From Hymenopus coronatus (Eukaryota; Arthropoda; Insecta; Mantodea; Hymenopodidae), in assembly GCA_030762935.1 (NCBI GenBank), contig CM060895.1, forward strand, positions 36,868,001 to 36,932,000: a stretch of DNA of 64,000 nt, in the 5' to 3' direction. The translations under genes were made by a program, and so were the position numbers. The stretch's first letter is position 1. Every line of letters begins with the position of its first letter. The notes beneath the pieces were generated by a model. That model ran no database searches. It saw nothing but the letters and a program-made list of their open reading frames with translations, and was not told the DNA's origin. This document shows, piece by piece, positions 10,385-21,356 of the stretch.

Positions 10385-10633
10385 ATGAAGGCTTTGCCTG
10401 TTAAAGCAAAGCCATATCAAGATGTAAACAAGCGGTACTTAAGACAGCTGAAAGGTTACATAAGGTTTAATACTGCTTCTTGGCTTCATGCCACAAGGCC
10501 ACTATTGTCACATACACACAATGCACTTATAGCCTTGGCAGCAACCGGAATAAAAACAACCACACTTTCTGCCATTTATAAGATACTAGATAAACTGCTA
10601 TTGGTAGCACGCTTTCATCCAAGATATTATTAA
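10385..10633 (+). other. Unrecognised 82-codon open frame
   Basis: Open from an ATG at 10385, basic and leucine-rich, with no recognised domain and no exon context. It lies between repeat R1 and a MITE. It may be a remnant of an older element; I do not claim it is expressed. Confidence 0.12.
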
Positions 10634-10672
10634 TGGGAATATAATTTATGCAAGCTTGCCACAAGTTCTTAA

Positions 10673-11265
10673 GGGGACAGTCAAGTGAAAATCCCAAATT
10701 CCATAATTTTAAAGCAGAGTTGTCAAATTGTGTATATTTATTGCATTTGTTGATTATAGTCTCGATTTAATCCATCAATTCCAAATAGTTTCTGCTTTAT
10801 TAATTTTTAATAAAAGTTTTAATTGTTTGATATAAAATGCTACTTGTGGAGTACTTTTCATATTTCAAGTATAATATTCAGTAGGAATTTTGTTAATATA
10901 CATACATATAAATTTGTATCTGTAATTTTTATTTTTATATTCATTGTTAGTATTTAGTGCTACAAACAATACTCAACTAACTGATTCTCATCTAAACCCA
11001 AACCAAATTATAAAACAAATATCCTAAAGAGCTTATGTTCTAAATTTCATTACATTCTTGTCAAAATTGCTCCGCAAGAGAGTTTTTATGCAAACAAAAT
11101 ATAGCTTTGAGAAAGGAAGAAAATAAAGTTTGTGCTCTCTAAGGTTTGGGCGATCGGTTATACATTTAAAAAGGATGGAGAGTATATAATTATACCGCTT
11201 TTAATAATAAAAATTAAAAACTACAAATTTGGTCGAAAATGTTGGATTTTCGGTTGACTGTCCTC
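10673..11265. mobile_element. MITE with TTAA target duplication (piggyBac-type candidate)
   Basis: Terminal inverted repeats: left GGGGACAGTCAAGTGAAAAT, right (reverse complement) GAGGACAGTCAACCGAAAAT. TTAA stands on both sides (10669-10672 and 11266-11269). The 593-bp interior is AT-rich and has no transposase. TTAA duplication is the hallmark of piggyBac elements, but these TIRs do not let me name a family. A TA-duplicating class remains possible because TA is contained in TTAA. Confidence 0.8.
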
Positions 11266-11290
11266 TTAAGCAGGTAGAAAGAGAAAAAAC

Positions 11291-12023
11291 TCTGATATGT
11301 TCCATTCACATAACATTCTCTACATCTCTGTGACAAATTATTGTTAAAAACCATATTCTTCTATCTTTCTTTATTATTACTGTGCTAGACATTAGCAGAA
11401 ATTGTCTTAATTACTTGCTTTCTTGTGAGTAGAAGGGAAAACACTAGCTGAAGTGATGGTCAAATCCGCGTGAAAAAAGTTTAAGTATTTTAAATCTCAA
11501 ACAAATAACAAGAAATATCTCAGGAAAAAAAAAAAACGTATATGACATAAATTGTGTCTTTTAACTTGATCTACATTTTTTGTATTGTAAGTTTTTGTCT
11601 GTCCCTTACGGTTTACCAGTTACGCAAAATTCAGCAAAACGTATACAGTTTAAACAGGTATTTTGAGACTATTCCCAGAATATTCAAGATATACATATTA
11701 TTTGCTGTGGAAGTATCTTTAATACACGGTATTTTAATCAAAATCATTAAAGCCTTTTTTTCAGAAAATCAACATTTTCAAAAAAATGTTCATGTAAAGG
11801 GTAGTTTAGGGCGAGGGGATTTTCCTCAAAATCTTCGTGTCGCATCTTAGGTAGATACTTAAGTTAAATACCAAGTTTAGTATTTTACCGGCTTTTCGTT
11901 TCTTGAGTTATCATGTTCACAGACTCACGGACTTCTATTTCCGGTGAAATCTCGGTATCGAATTTTTGGGTGGAATGCAATACTTTCTCTATAGACTATG
12001 TACATAGTACTGTAGAGAAAGTA
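11291..12023 (+). mobile_element. HLE copy, internal deletion
   Basis: Both ends are present (TCTGATATGTTCC; GTAGAGAAAGTA). Length is 733 bp because the CA-rich stretch and the following CCTTTTTCTGAAAA block are missing: CACAGACTCACGGACTT runs directly into CTATTTCCGG. Confidence 0.88.
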
Positions 12024-13060
12024 AAAAATTCAAAACAAGTTTATTAATTCTGTCAAAGGATGCAGAAAGGCAACTTGGTGTGGCCAGCTGAGGCACGCGT
12101 ACATTTTTGAGAACCGTGTTTGCTCCACATGACAAGATAACCATTGAAGGATATTGTTGCACATTAGAACTGACATGGATTATGTTACCAGCTGGGAGGA
12201 GCGGACCATCATTGCCAGCTTCTATAATAATTACGCGGAAGATTGGCGCAGCGCAGGCAGCACTTGTGTGTTTACCGCCTGCTGGAGTAATTTATAGAGG
12301 CGTTGCCTACGCGCATCCACACTCACACTCAACATGTTACGACTTGATTGTTTTAAAGAGCTCTGCGCAAAACTGTACTAGGGGTCACATACTGTCCTTG
12401 CATCATCATCAGGGTTCGTGTATCACAATCTATTGGAATTCATCGAAAGCCAGCTGTGGCACACATTCATCATCAATTTATCGACTGAAGTGGCATCGTA
12501 GAAGTGCGTTTGACTTGTCCATGTTCAATTCCCGGTAACGGCTCCTTTTTACCCATGGGTTTTTCGGGAGGTTTCCCTGGGTCGTCAACAGTAGTTTACC
12601 TCATCCCTCGACTTTTCCTGTCGCTCCATGTCGTTCCATTAATTATTTCATTAATCCCCCACTCGTTTAGTCTATTTCAGGACAGCTATTGTGCTTCGAT
12701 GCAGCGTGGAAGGGTCTGGAACTTTCTCCGTCCCTTGGCCCTCGGCCGGTTGCCGGATGTATACGGACCGCTTCCTTGTCCTTTGGACTCTAGTTGGGGT
12801 GAGGGTCTGTGTTTGCCGACTTCCGATTAAGTTATAAATAAATACCTAAGTAGGTAGAATTATTAAAGAAATGATTATTTTAAAAATTAAATTGTAATGA
12901 TATAATTTGTAAAATAAGGTATTAATAAACCATGACTATTAATACAATAGTGTGCAAAATCTAAGGACGAAAGTAACATTCGTATTCTGTGCTACTGCCA
13001 GGTATACTAGTGCAATGAAATTTTAATCATACATAGAAAGAACTGCTGCAGTAATCAAGC
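12024..13060. other. Stretch without gene; possible diverged repeat in it
   Basis: An open frame of 143 codons at 12107-12538 has no recognisable domain. Part 12525-12830 resembles 2720-2900 (see the entry at 2590). The rest is AT-rich. Confidence 0.3.
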
Positions 13061-13189
13061 AAACCAAATATACAGTGAGACCAACAGAAGAGACACTTTT
13101 ATTCATACAAAATAAGCTACACTAAAGTCACTACGTCATATCATAGTCCTCCAGAATGACAATAATAGAGATAATGTGCTTAAAAGTGT

Positions 13190-14060
13190 GTATGATCTCC
13201 ACGGACAACAATGCATGCTGTGCATAGTTCTATTCCTCCATCAGACAACTATTGGACGGTTGTTGGTGCAGGTTGCTATGCTGCAATGTGTCTTCCCAAA
13301 GCATCCCAATACGTTCAATGACCTTTAAATCGTTCCAAGAGATCCTCCACCTGTGCCATTCGATGCGGTCGCGAATTGTTGGGGCCGACTGCACCCCTGG
13401 GGATAGGAGTAGAGTATCAAAATAATTTTGACCAATGAGCCTTCAGTACTCAAGGATATGGAGGTCAGATTTTCCCATGCCATATCACACGGTTCACCAA
13501 AAAGATCATGTCCAAGAATGTTTCTGGTTGCATTATCTGTTTCCACTAGAAGAAGGTATGCCGAGAATCACTACTCAGTGAATCTGCTCTCATCCGAGAA
13601 TAGCAAGCGAATCCACTTCCCGTTAGTCCAATTCTGATGATCATGGGACCATCGCAAACAGTTTCGCCGTTGTGCTTATGTCAATGAAATACAAACAACT
13701 GGTCGCCAGGCAAAGAGACCACCTACATGAGCCACCGTACCACTATGTAGCGCGAGATTGCGAGTCAATCAGTCCGGTAATTGTGGTTGCAATTACACCC
13801 GATGACGTGGACCCCTTCTTGCCTGTTGCACAATGTAGGGGTCATCTGCAACTGTAGTTGGTCAAACACCGCCTCTCCTTGGGACAATAGTGTCTGTGGT
13901 TTGGAAGGATCCCCTGTGAAACAATGCTATGAGCAATACCAAACTCCTGTGCTACACTCATCACACTTCGTCCTTTTTCCAGTTTTGCAATGATTCTTCC
14001 CCATGTAAAGTCATCCAAATGTTGTCTAAGGGTCTTGTTGAGAGAACACCACTACAGTGA
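13190..14060 (-). pseudogene. Tc1-like transposase, decayed
   Basis: Read on the minus strand from about 14030, it gives a helix-turn-helix stretch (LDDFTWGRIIAKLEKGRSVM, then SVAQEFGIAHSIVS) like the DNA-binding domain of Tc1-like transposases. Further on (about 13605-13571) comes LLFSDESRFTE, which matches the first catalytic block (FSDES) of the family. A tryptophan/leucine-rich part follows (LERF.. IERIGMLWED..), like the NPIEHVW region. Frameshifts and stops separate these blocks, so it is a pseudogene. I found no convincing terminal inverted repeats. Confidence 0.7.
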
Positions 14061-14368
14061 AGCTGATTACCATCCACTGTCTTGTTCTATTTCTTTTGCT
14101 TCCCCGTGTTGCGGGACCAGACCCACTCGGTGCTATACTTGGTACACTCAAGACATGTGATGTCCAGCTTTCTACCTCTGGCAACTATCTCGTCCTTAAT
14201 GGTACATAATGATATGTGTATATATTCCAAATAAAGCTTTAACCCATAAGAAAAGTTCGTATCTCCACTGGGAGTGTTGAACTGAGGGCAATCCATAACT
14301 AGGGATAGTATTGATATAGGCTACAGGTTGTATCACCAAGTGTGTTGGTTTTTACTATTTTCCTTTTT

Positions 14369-15209
14369 ACTTTCTCTGTACGTGCTATGTACATAGTGTA
14401 TAGAGAAGGTATTGTAATGCACCCAAAAAGTCGATACCGAGATTTCACCGGAAATACATGTTTTGAGAACTCCTGAATCAAAAAAAAAATTTTAGAAAAA
14501 TGTCCGTGTGTGTGTCTGTGCGCAGCATAGCTCAAAAACCAAAAGTCCGTTAAAAACCAAACTTGGTATTTAGGTTCGGTATCTTTCAAGGATGCGACAC
14601 GAAGATTTTCAAGAAAATCCCCCCACTCCCAACTACCCTTTACATGGAACTTTTTTCGAAAATTTTGATTTTCTAAAAAATGGCTCCAAAGATTTTGATT
14701 AAAATATCGTATATTAAACATATTTACCTGACAAATAAAATGTATATTTTGAATTTTCTGGGAATAGTCTCTGAAGACTACTTTATTCTGGATGAATTTT
14801 GCATATCTACTAAACCGTAAAATATGGACAAAAACTTAACACACAAAACATGTAGGGCACGTTAAAACACACAATTTATGTTGTACACATTTTTTCGTGG
14901 AGTTGATCGTTTTTGAGATATTCCTCGTTTTTGGTTTCAGCTTTGAAAAACTTATACTTTTCCCATACAGGAATTTGCCAACTTGTGTCCATACAAACAA
15001 ACAAACTTCAGTCACATAGCAACCAGCTTTTGGCTTTCACTTTAACCTATGGTACTCCCTTATTTCGTTTCTACTTACAATAAAGCAAGAAATAAGACTA
15101 TTTCTGCTAATTTTTCTCGATTAGCATGAAATAAATAAAAGAATAAGCTTATTAACAATAATTTGTTACAGAGATATAGAGAAAGTCATGTGAATGGAAC
15201 ATATCAGAT
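14369..15209 (-). mobile_element. HLE copy, full length (subfamily A)
   Basis: Reverse orientation, from ACTTTCTCTGTACGTGC to GTGAATGGAACATATCAGAT. Length is 841 bp. The box reads GCGCAGCATAGCTCAAAAAC, the reverse of the subfamily A box. Flanked on both sides by T-runs. Confidence 0.92.
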
Positions 15210-15755
15210 TTTTTGTGCATGTGCATTCTGAAATTGCGCAAGAGACATTGCAATGGTAGCTTTGCAGTAGTCAGAAATGTTATAAGTTGCCCAAATGAAT
15301 CCATCTGGTAGTTGCGAAAATGGCAAGTTTAGGTTTGGGTTTTCCAGGTGGTAGATCTTCTATGTTGTAGTAAAATGAAGTGTTATCTTGTAGATTAGTC
15401 TAGAATTTTACAGGAACTCTTATCAGAATTCTAAGTTGCTTTTTTGTTTCGTTTTGCCGTTGCATTTAGTTGTTGACTCTTCAAGCTTTTACCACTGTAT
15501 GGTTCATGATTGTGATCCTCATTACATGAAACAAAATTGCGTTTGTTCATTCCGTAAAATTATAACAATTCTTTTCAGATCTCGTTTGAAACAAAAATTA
15601 ATGATGAGCGACCAAAGCGCGAAGTCAAGTGGGACTATCAAGGTGTAAATACATCAGCGCCTCTCAACTACCTGTTTGTAATATGGACAATCTATTTTTC
15701 CGCTAGAGTACTACTTCCCTATAATAACTAGGGCAATTAGTAGATATTGGAAACC
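15210..15755. other. Spacer without recognisable gene
   Basis: AT-rich. A 70-codon open frame at 15436-15648 is unrecognised. Confidence 0.4.
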
Positions 15756-15975
15756 ACCAAGAAGCTCAATTTGAAGATTTCACCAGAAAAAGTGGCTTAA
15801 GGTTTTCTGAATAGAAGAATATTCTTAGAAAAGTGTGTTTGTATGTGTATGGGCAAAATATAACTCAAAACAAAATGTGTAAATACCAAACTTAAGTTCA
15901 GTGTCATCCAAAAATGCGACACGAAGATTTGCAAAAATAATTCTCTAAACAAACCACTTTTTACACCAGAGTATA
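15756..15975 (-). mobile_element. HLE fragment, 3' part, diverged
   Basis: Retains GATTTCACCAGAAA, AATATAACTCAAAAC, GTAAATACCAAACTTAAG and ATGCGACACGAAGATTT in family order. The terminal hairpin is degraded and the 5' half is missing. Confidence 0.7.
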
Positions 15976-16109
15976 CATTCAGTTTTATTGTTTTCTCCAA
16001 AATGTGATAGTCAATACGCATTGCTTCCTTCCTGGGCAATAACCATTAGAATCAGTGTCAAGTAGGTTCAGTCCTGATGTCAACAACAAGGCTCAACTCA
16101 CCGCGTGTT

Positions 16110-16560
16110 AACGGTACATGTGCGCACTAAGTTTTGCAACACTAGCGATATACATCAGCAACCTGTGGAGAGTACTTTGAGAAATGTGGCATTTCTGTGT
16201 CAGAATGTACTGCATGCAAAATTGTATTTACAGTCGATGGTTCATTTCTGAAAAAACAATCAAACTTTACCGCGAATAGCACTTTTCGCAAAATCATCGT
16301 ATTTCTCCGAAAGTTTTTTATATTTACGCGATTTTCCCGGTGTTCTTAGGCTTCCGGATGCTTGCTGTTCCCTTCTAACACTATGTACACTAATTGCAGA
16401 AACGCCAAGGAGATCACCCGTTTCTTTTTCGATATTCTTTATGGCCAATTCGGCGTTTCTTTCTTTAAGCACCGCGAAACAATGCGCGACCATTCGCCTC
16501 TCGCCACTTTTTAAAGGCTTGCCTCGGTTGTATTTTATTACGGCTAATCATCCATGATCA
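16110..16560 (-). pseudogene. DNA-transposon helix-turn-helix region, decayed
   Basis: The minus strand is open over about 90 codons from about 16530 (YNRGKPLKSGERRMVAH..) to AIRGKV at 16260, then stops. Across the stop, in another frame, come FFRNEPSTVNTILHAV.. and HSDTEMPHFSKYS. From memory of insect transposon proteins, a basic HTH block followed by a PGKSR..K motif and a F-RNEP-TVN block is typical of IS630/Tc1-related transposases widespread in arthropods. This assignment is by recognition only. No catalytic domain follows. Confidence 0.5.
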
Positions 16561-17261
16561 AAAGCTTGCTGCTTTTAAATTGCATATAGCAAGTCCCCTG
16601 GGCTTGTGAGGCATGCGAGATGTACAGGAAATACAGTCTTAAATAATACATTATCAGAGGCGACCCTGCACTATAAACAATAACAGCTTAATCAGCATTC
16701 GCCTCGAGAATTACCGGTTGTTTAAGAAAGCTATCTGGTACAGGCTTGTAACTTATTATGTTTATAATAGTAATATAAGTTAGCTGCATTTTATTTAACA
16801 GTAATAAGTTAATGAAGTCAATATATAATTTCGCCGGTCTTCTGTCTAATCTATATGTTTTTTATAGAATATGTACGTCTGTTGTAAATATTCCTTTCAG
16901 AATTCGCGAACCCAGAGCCATCTGCTTGGTATGTGTCAGATATGGATAAAATGTCGGACTATTACCTTTTATAAGAATCGAAGCATTTGCATATTTTTCT
17001 CTCCGAAACTAACCCGCGCAGAGCAGTGATCTGAAAACTATTACAGTACTGTACTTTTAGGAGGCTGTTACAATATGCATCCACGTAAAAGTTAACACCC
17101 ATTACCTTCCCTGAACCAATCAACAGCCTATCGCTCTTTTGCTTCAGTATCTCTATCTCTCTCTCTCTTCCCTCCCATGTGTTGACATCAGGACTGAACT
17201 AACTTGAGACAGATAATAGTAAACAAAGGGCAAGAGCCTTTGCTAAGGGCGAGAGGCAAAG
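16561..17261. other. Spacer without recognisable gene
   Basis: AT-rich, with a short (CT)n run near 17150-17168. No repeat boundary found. Confidence 0.4.
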
Positions 17262-17475
17262 TAGTAAAATCTCTGTTTCCTGTAGACTCTGTGGGCAGTT
17301 CAGTTGTTTCGTGTCAGTACGGGTCCAAACCGGTGAGTTAAGGCACATGTTCAAGGAATAGCAAGTGGAAGACTTGGTAGTTGCGTTGGTTGATTTCCAG
17401 CCGCAAACCCCATAATTCCATGCCTTCGGCAGAGGAGTGGAACAGAGTTATCATGTTCTGAAACACTACTGTATC
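17262..17475 (+). repeat. Dispersed repeat of unknown class, copy 2
   Basis: Collinear partner of 5363-5560 (see there). It is directly followed by a SINE, so the two may have been carried together or the SINE may have inserted at its edge. Confidence 0.5.
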
Positions 17476-17725
17476 GAAAACTCCTGTAATCAGTCGCCTC
17501 TCCCTTAGGTGGCCAGCGTTCGATGTGGGAGGGGATTTCTCGGGGTTCTCTGGTTTCCCACGCCATTCATTCCACCATGTGCATTTTTGATGTAATCCAT
17601 TTCACTATCATATCATTCACTTTCCCAATTTCATGCCAGGCATCCTGGCTTGTCTCTGATTCGTGCTTCTGCTCAACAAGCATCTGACGCCAGACGCTGA
17701 CATGTGAATCCTGTATACGAGGAGG
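17476..17725 (+). repeat. SINE group C, diverged
   Basis: Starts AATCAGTCGCCTCTCCC.TAGG, keeps GGATTTCTCGGGGTTCTCTGG and CCATTCATTCCACCA, and ends with TATACGAGGAGGGTG, like the ATACGGGGAGGGT end of the copy at 45546. Part of the B box is deleted. Confidence 0.65.
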
Positions 17726-18401
17726 GTGAAAAAAGAAGAGAGAAAGGGTTGTATGGGAAGATTGATTAAATTCATTATGTGGGGTGGGCAGAGGAATCCG
17801 AGGTTTTCAAATGTCATTTTCCTATGGAATATGGAAGAAACAAAAGAAAAGCAGTTTTAAGGTTATTGTAGAAATAAAGTGATCGCAATAGAGTTTTGAG
17901 CAGCACAACTTAGGTGCAAATTATTCTCAAGGTAAAACAGAACTTGAAATTACTGCCAGCGACGCTGGGAGATTCCGCTTGCCCCGGGCAACGCCAAGTC
18001 GCTGATTTTAATGTTGCTTAAATAAGTTGCCCACGAGCAGCTGGGTGACCTCGCCGGAAGTGAGGTCACACGCAGCATTGTTGCAGATTGCGGCTCGCTA
18101 ATCAACCTCTTCCTCTTTCTCGGCTGTCACACCGGAAATAACGTGAACTCTTGTTGGGCGTTACAGGAGGCAAATGCTCATGTAGATGTCGATTTATTTC
18201 ATGGGAGCGGCCCAAAAGAAATAAAAACCTTTTTAGCGCGTTAATACACCCTCCCAAAATCCTTCCTTCATAATTGTGCATTGTTTGAGGAGTTGATAAG
18301 CTTGGATTATAACCTGCCCGGTCCTAAGTAGCCATTACACCGTTATTCCTGTCACCTCAGCCAAAGATATATTACACAGAGTAAGTAAAATAGTCTGGAA
18401 A
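17726..18401. other. Spacer without recognisable gene
   Basis: Moderately GC-richer between 17950 and 18200. No open frame of note and no repeat match noticed. Confidence 0.4.
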
Positions 18402-19236
18402 ATCTGATGTGTTCCATTCACATGACTTTCTCTACATCTCTGCAGCAAATTATTGTTAAAAAGCTTATGCTTCTATTTGCTTCATGCTAATAGAGAAAAA
18501 ATCAGCAGAAATAGTCTTATTACTTACTTCCTTGTAAGCAGAAGCGAAATAAGAGAATATCATCGGTTACAGTGATAGTCAAAAGCTGGTTGCTAAGTGA
18601 CCGAGGTTCCTTTGTTTGTATGGACAGGAGTTGACAAATTTCAGTATGAGAAAAGTATAAGTTTTTTAAAGCTGAAACCAATAACAAGGAATAACTCAAA
18701 AACGACTAACTCCACAAAAAAAAAAAAAAAAAAATGTATATTTCATAAATTTGTGTTTTGTCGTGATCTACATCTTTTGTGTAGTAAGTTTTTGTTCATC
18801 TCTTACGGTTTAGCAGTTATGCAAAATTCCGTAAATTCATTCAGAATAAAGTAGTCCTCAGAGGCTATTCCCAGAAAATTCAAGATATACATTTTATTTG
18901 ACAGGTAATTATTTTTAATATACGATATTTTAATCAAAATCGTTAGTCATTTTTGAAAAAATCAAAATTTTCGAAAAATGTTCCATGTAAAGGGTAGTTG
19001 GGGGTGGGTGGATTTTCTTAAAAATCTTCGTGTCGCATCCTTGATACAAAACTTAAATATTAAGTTTGGTATTTAACGGTTTTTTCGTTTTTGAGCTATG
19101 CTGTCCACAGGCACACACGGATATTTTTCTAAAATGCCTTTTTTGGATTCAGGGGGACCCAAAACATGTATCGAATGTTTAGTGCAATAAAATATCTTCT
19201 CTATACACTATGTATATAGTACGTGTAGAGAAAGTA
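18402..19236 (+). mobile_element. HLE copy, full length (subfamily A)
   Basis: From ATCTGATGTGTTCCATTCAC to GTGTAGAGAAAGTA, 835 bp. The CA stretch is short and an A-run replaces part of the CCACGAAAAAA block. Confidence 0.92.
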
Positions 19237-19740
19237 ATAGAGTAAGGTAATGTAACTTTGTAAATAACGTTTTGTATTGATAAGTTTCGTTGTTATTTAG
19301 TTATGCCATATTGTCTGTCACTTTCTGGGCCTCATAATTGGAGGTGTAATGTTGTAATTGAGCCCCAATTAGCCGGAATTACGAGGGTTTTATTGTACCT
19401 TATTTCACAAAACTGTAGACTGGGGATGTCGCTCGATTACGTTGTAACAAACGCGTTCACTCAACATGCGCGCAAATGCGCGCACGAATCTTGAGTCAAT
19501 CATTACAGTTTCATAAATCAGTGTAGTGCTGGAGACAAACAACACGCACCACTAATTACAGCGCACTCTATTAAATATCCTAACACGATATCTGTATATC
19601 AAATTGGATCAACATATAAATAATTAAGAGCGAGTTATGCGTGTCAACATCGCGTGGCTTTCTGCGACTTCTGCTCCTATTAAACCGAAACAATCAAAAG
19701 TATACACGAATTTCGTTATACTTACTTCCTGCCTACAAAA
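19237..19740. other. Spacer without recognisable gene
   Basis: No gene or repeat end recognised between two HLE copies; a 63-codon open frame at 19303-19494 is unassigned. Confidence 0.4.
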
Positions 19741-20840
19741 ATCTGATGTGTTCCATTCACTACTTAATGCTAATCGAGAAAAAATCTGATGTGTTCCACT
19801 CACATGACTATCTCTACATCTCTGTAACAAATTATTGTTAATAAGCTTATACTTCTATTTTCTTCATGATAATCAGAAAAGAACTAGTCTTGCTTCCTTG
19901 TAAGTAGAAGCGAAATAAGGGAGTACCATAGGTTAAAGTGATAGTCAAAAGCTGGTTGCTATGTGACAGAAGTTTCTTTGTTTGTATGGACAGGAGTTCA
20001 CAAAGTCCTGTATGAGAAAAGTTACGTTTTTCGAACCTGAAACCAAAAACAAGGAATACCTAAAAAACGATCAACTCCTCGAAAAAAATGTATACAACAT
20101 AAATTGTGTGTTTTAATGTGCTCTACATTTTTTGTATGGCAAGTTTTTGTCTGTCTCTTACTGTTTATCAGTTATGCAAAATTCCGTAAAATTCATCCAG
20201 AATAAAGTAGTCCTCAGAGGCTATTCCCAGAAAATTCAAAATATACATTTTATTTGTCAGGTAAATATCTTTAATATACGATATTTTAATCAAAATCGTT
20301 AAGAGCCACGTTTTAGAAAATCAAAACTGTCTAAAAAATTTCTATGTAAAAGGTAGTTTGGGGTGGGGGATTTTTCTCAAAATCTTCGTGTCGCATCCCT
20401 GGAAGATACTAAACTTAAATACCAAGTTTGGGATTTTACCAACTTTTCGTTTTTGAGTTATCGTGTTCACAGACACACGAACACACACAGACGGACATTT
20501 TTCTGAAAATATTTTTGTTGGATACCGGGGACCCTAAAACATATATTTCCGGTGAAATCTCGGTATCGAATTTTTTGGTGGAGTGCAATAATTTCTCTAT
20601 ACACTATGTACATAGTACGTATAGAGAAAGTAAAAAATCAGCAGAAATAGTCTTATTACTTGCTTTCTTGTAAGTAGAAGGGAAATGAAATACCATTGGC
20701 TAAATCTATAGCCAAATCTTTAAAAACCTGGTTGCTATGTGCCTGAAGTTCCTTTGTTTATATGCACAGGAGTTGACATACTTTTTCATAGTTAGGGGAA
20801 TATAAGTATTTTAAAGCTGAAACTAATAACAAGGAATATT
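19741..20840 (+). mobile_element. Outer HLE copy, split by another HLE and 3' truncated
   Basis: The 5' end ATCTGATGTGTTCCATTCAC is at 19741. A short deletion follows, then GCTAATCGAGAAAAAA up to 19786. The inner HLE interrupts here, and the outer copy resumes at about 20633 with AAAATCAGCAGAAATAGTC and runs to about 20840 (ACTAATAACAAGGAATAT), where the match stops. The intact equivalent of the split site is at 18487 (GAGAAAAAATCAGCAG). Confidence 0.88.
19784..20632 (+). mobile_element. Inner HLE copy nested in an HLE (subfamily B)
   Basis: Full-length, 849 bp, ATCTGATGTGTTCCACTCAC to GTATAGAGAAAGTA. It sits in the A6 run of the outer copy. Sequence outside the homopolymer is not duplicated, so any target duplication is limited to A residues. 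Confidence 0.93.
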
Positions 20841-21345
20841 GCAGCGTTGATTACGATGCGTTGATTGTAGGCACACGTTATGTGCGCCATATGCAGCGTA
20901 ACTGTCACTTCCTAACAACTCCTCTACTCTCAAGTAGCTGGTACTGAAGCTCCTCCGGGATGGGTTACCATGGCGTTACGCAGTCTTGCATGAATCTTGA
21001 CTCTCCCAGACGTGGATTTAGCTAGTGGGTGGAGTTGTAGGAGTGTTCTTGTAGATATTAAGAAAAACACTTGCATACCTTGTACTGTTATTTATTATGA
21101 AGGAGATTTGAGACTCGCACCTGGTTATACCTTTTATACAACTGATTGATGCTCTAACACTGACTCACAAGTACTCTTAATTACACTGTTTCCGTTGAGG
21201 ACATGGCGCAATTCACTTTCGCGTAATCATGAGCGACGTTACTTTACTTCACAGACGAATTGTTAGCAAACAGTCCGACGTGGTCTCTCTCACGCGTAAT
21301 TCTTAACAACGGCGACGTGGTGTCTCCCACGGGTGATTTCTTAAC
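20841..21345. other. Spacer with a 37-bp tandem duplication
   Basis: Two adjacent diverged units start CGACGTGGT at 21276 and 21313 and share TCTC.CACG.GT and TTCTTAAC. The half-LINE inserted at the end of the second unit. No gene recognised. Confidence 0.5.
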
Positions 21346-21356
21346 GACCCCGATGA
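21346..21356. repeat. Target-site duplication, left
   Basis: GACCCCGATGA, identical to 22714-22724, bordering the poly-A (T-run on the plus strand) of the retroposon. Confidence 0.93.

Noticed and set aside
19784..20638. HLE as a MITE with an A6 target duplication
   Set aside because: Only homopolymer residues appear duplicated here. The empty site at 32712 allows at most one extra T, and the mariner insertion shows no duplication.
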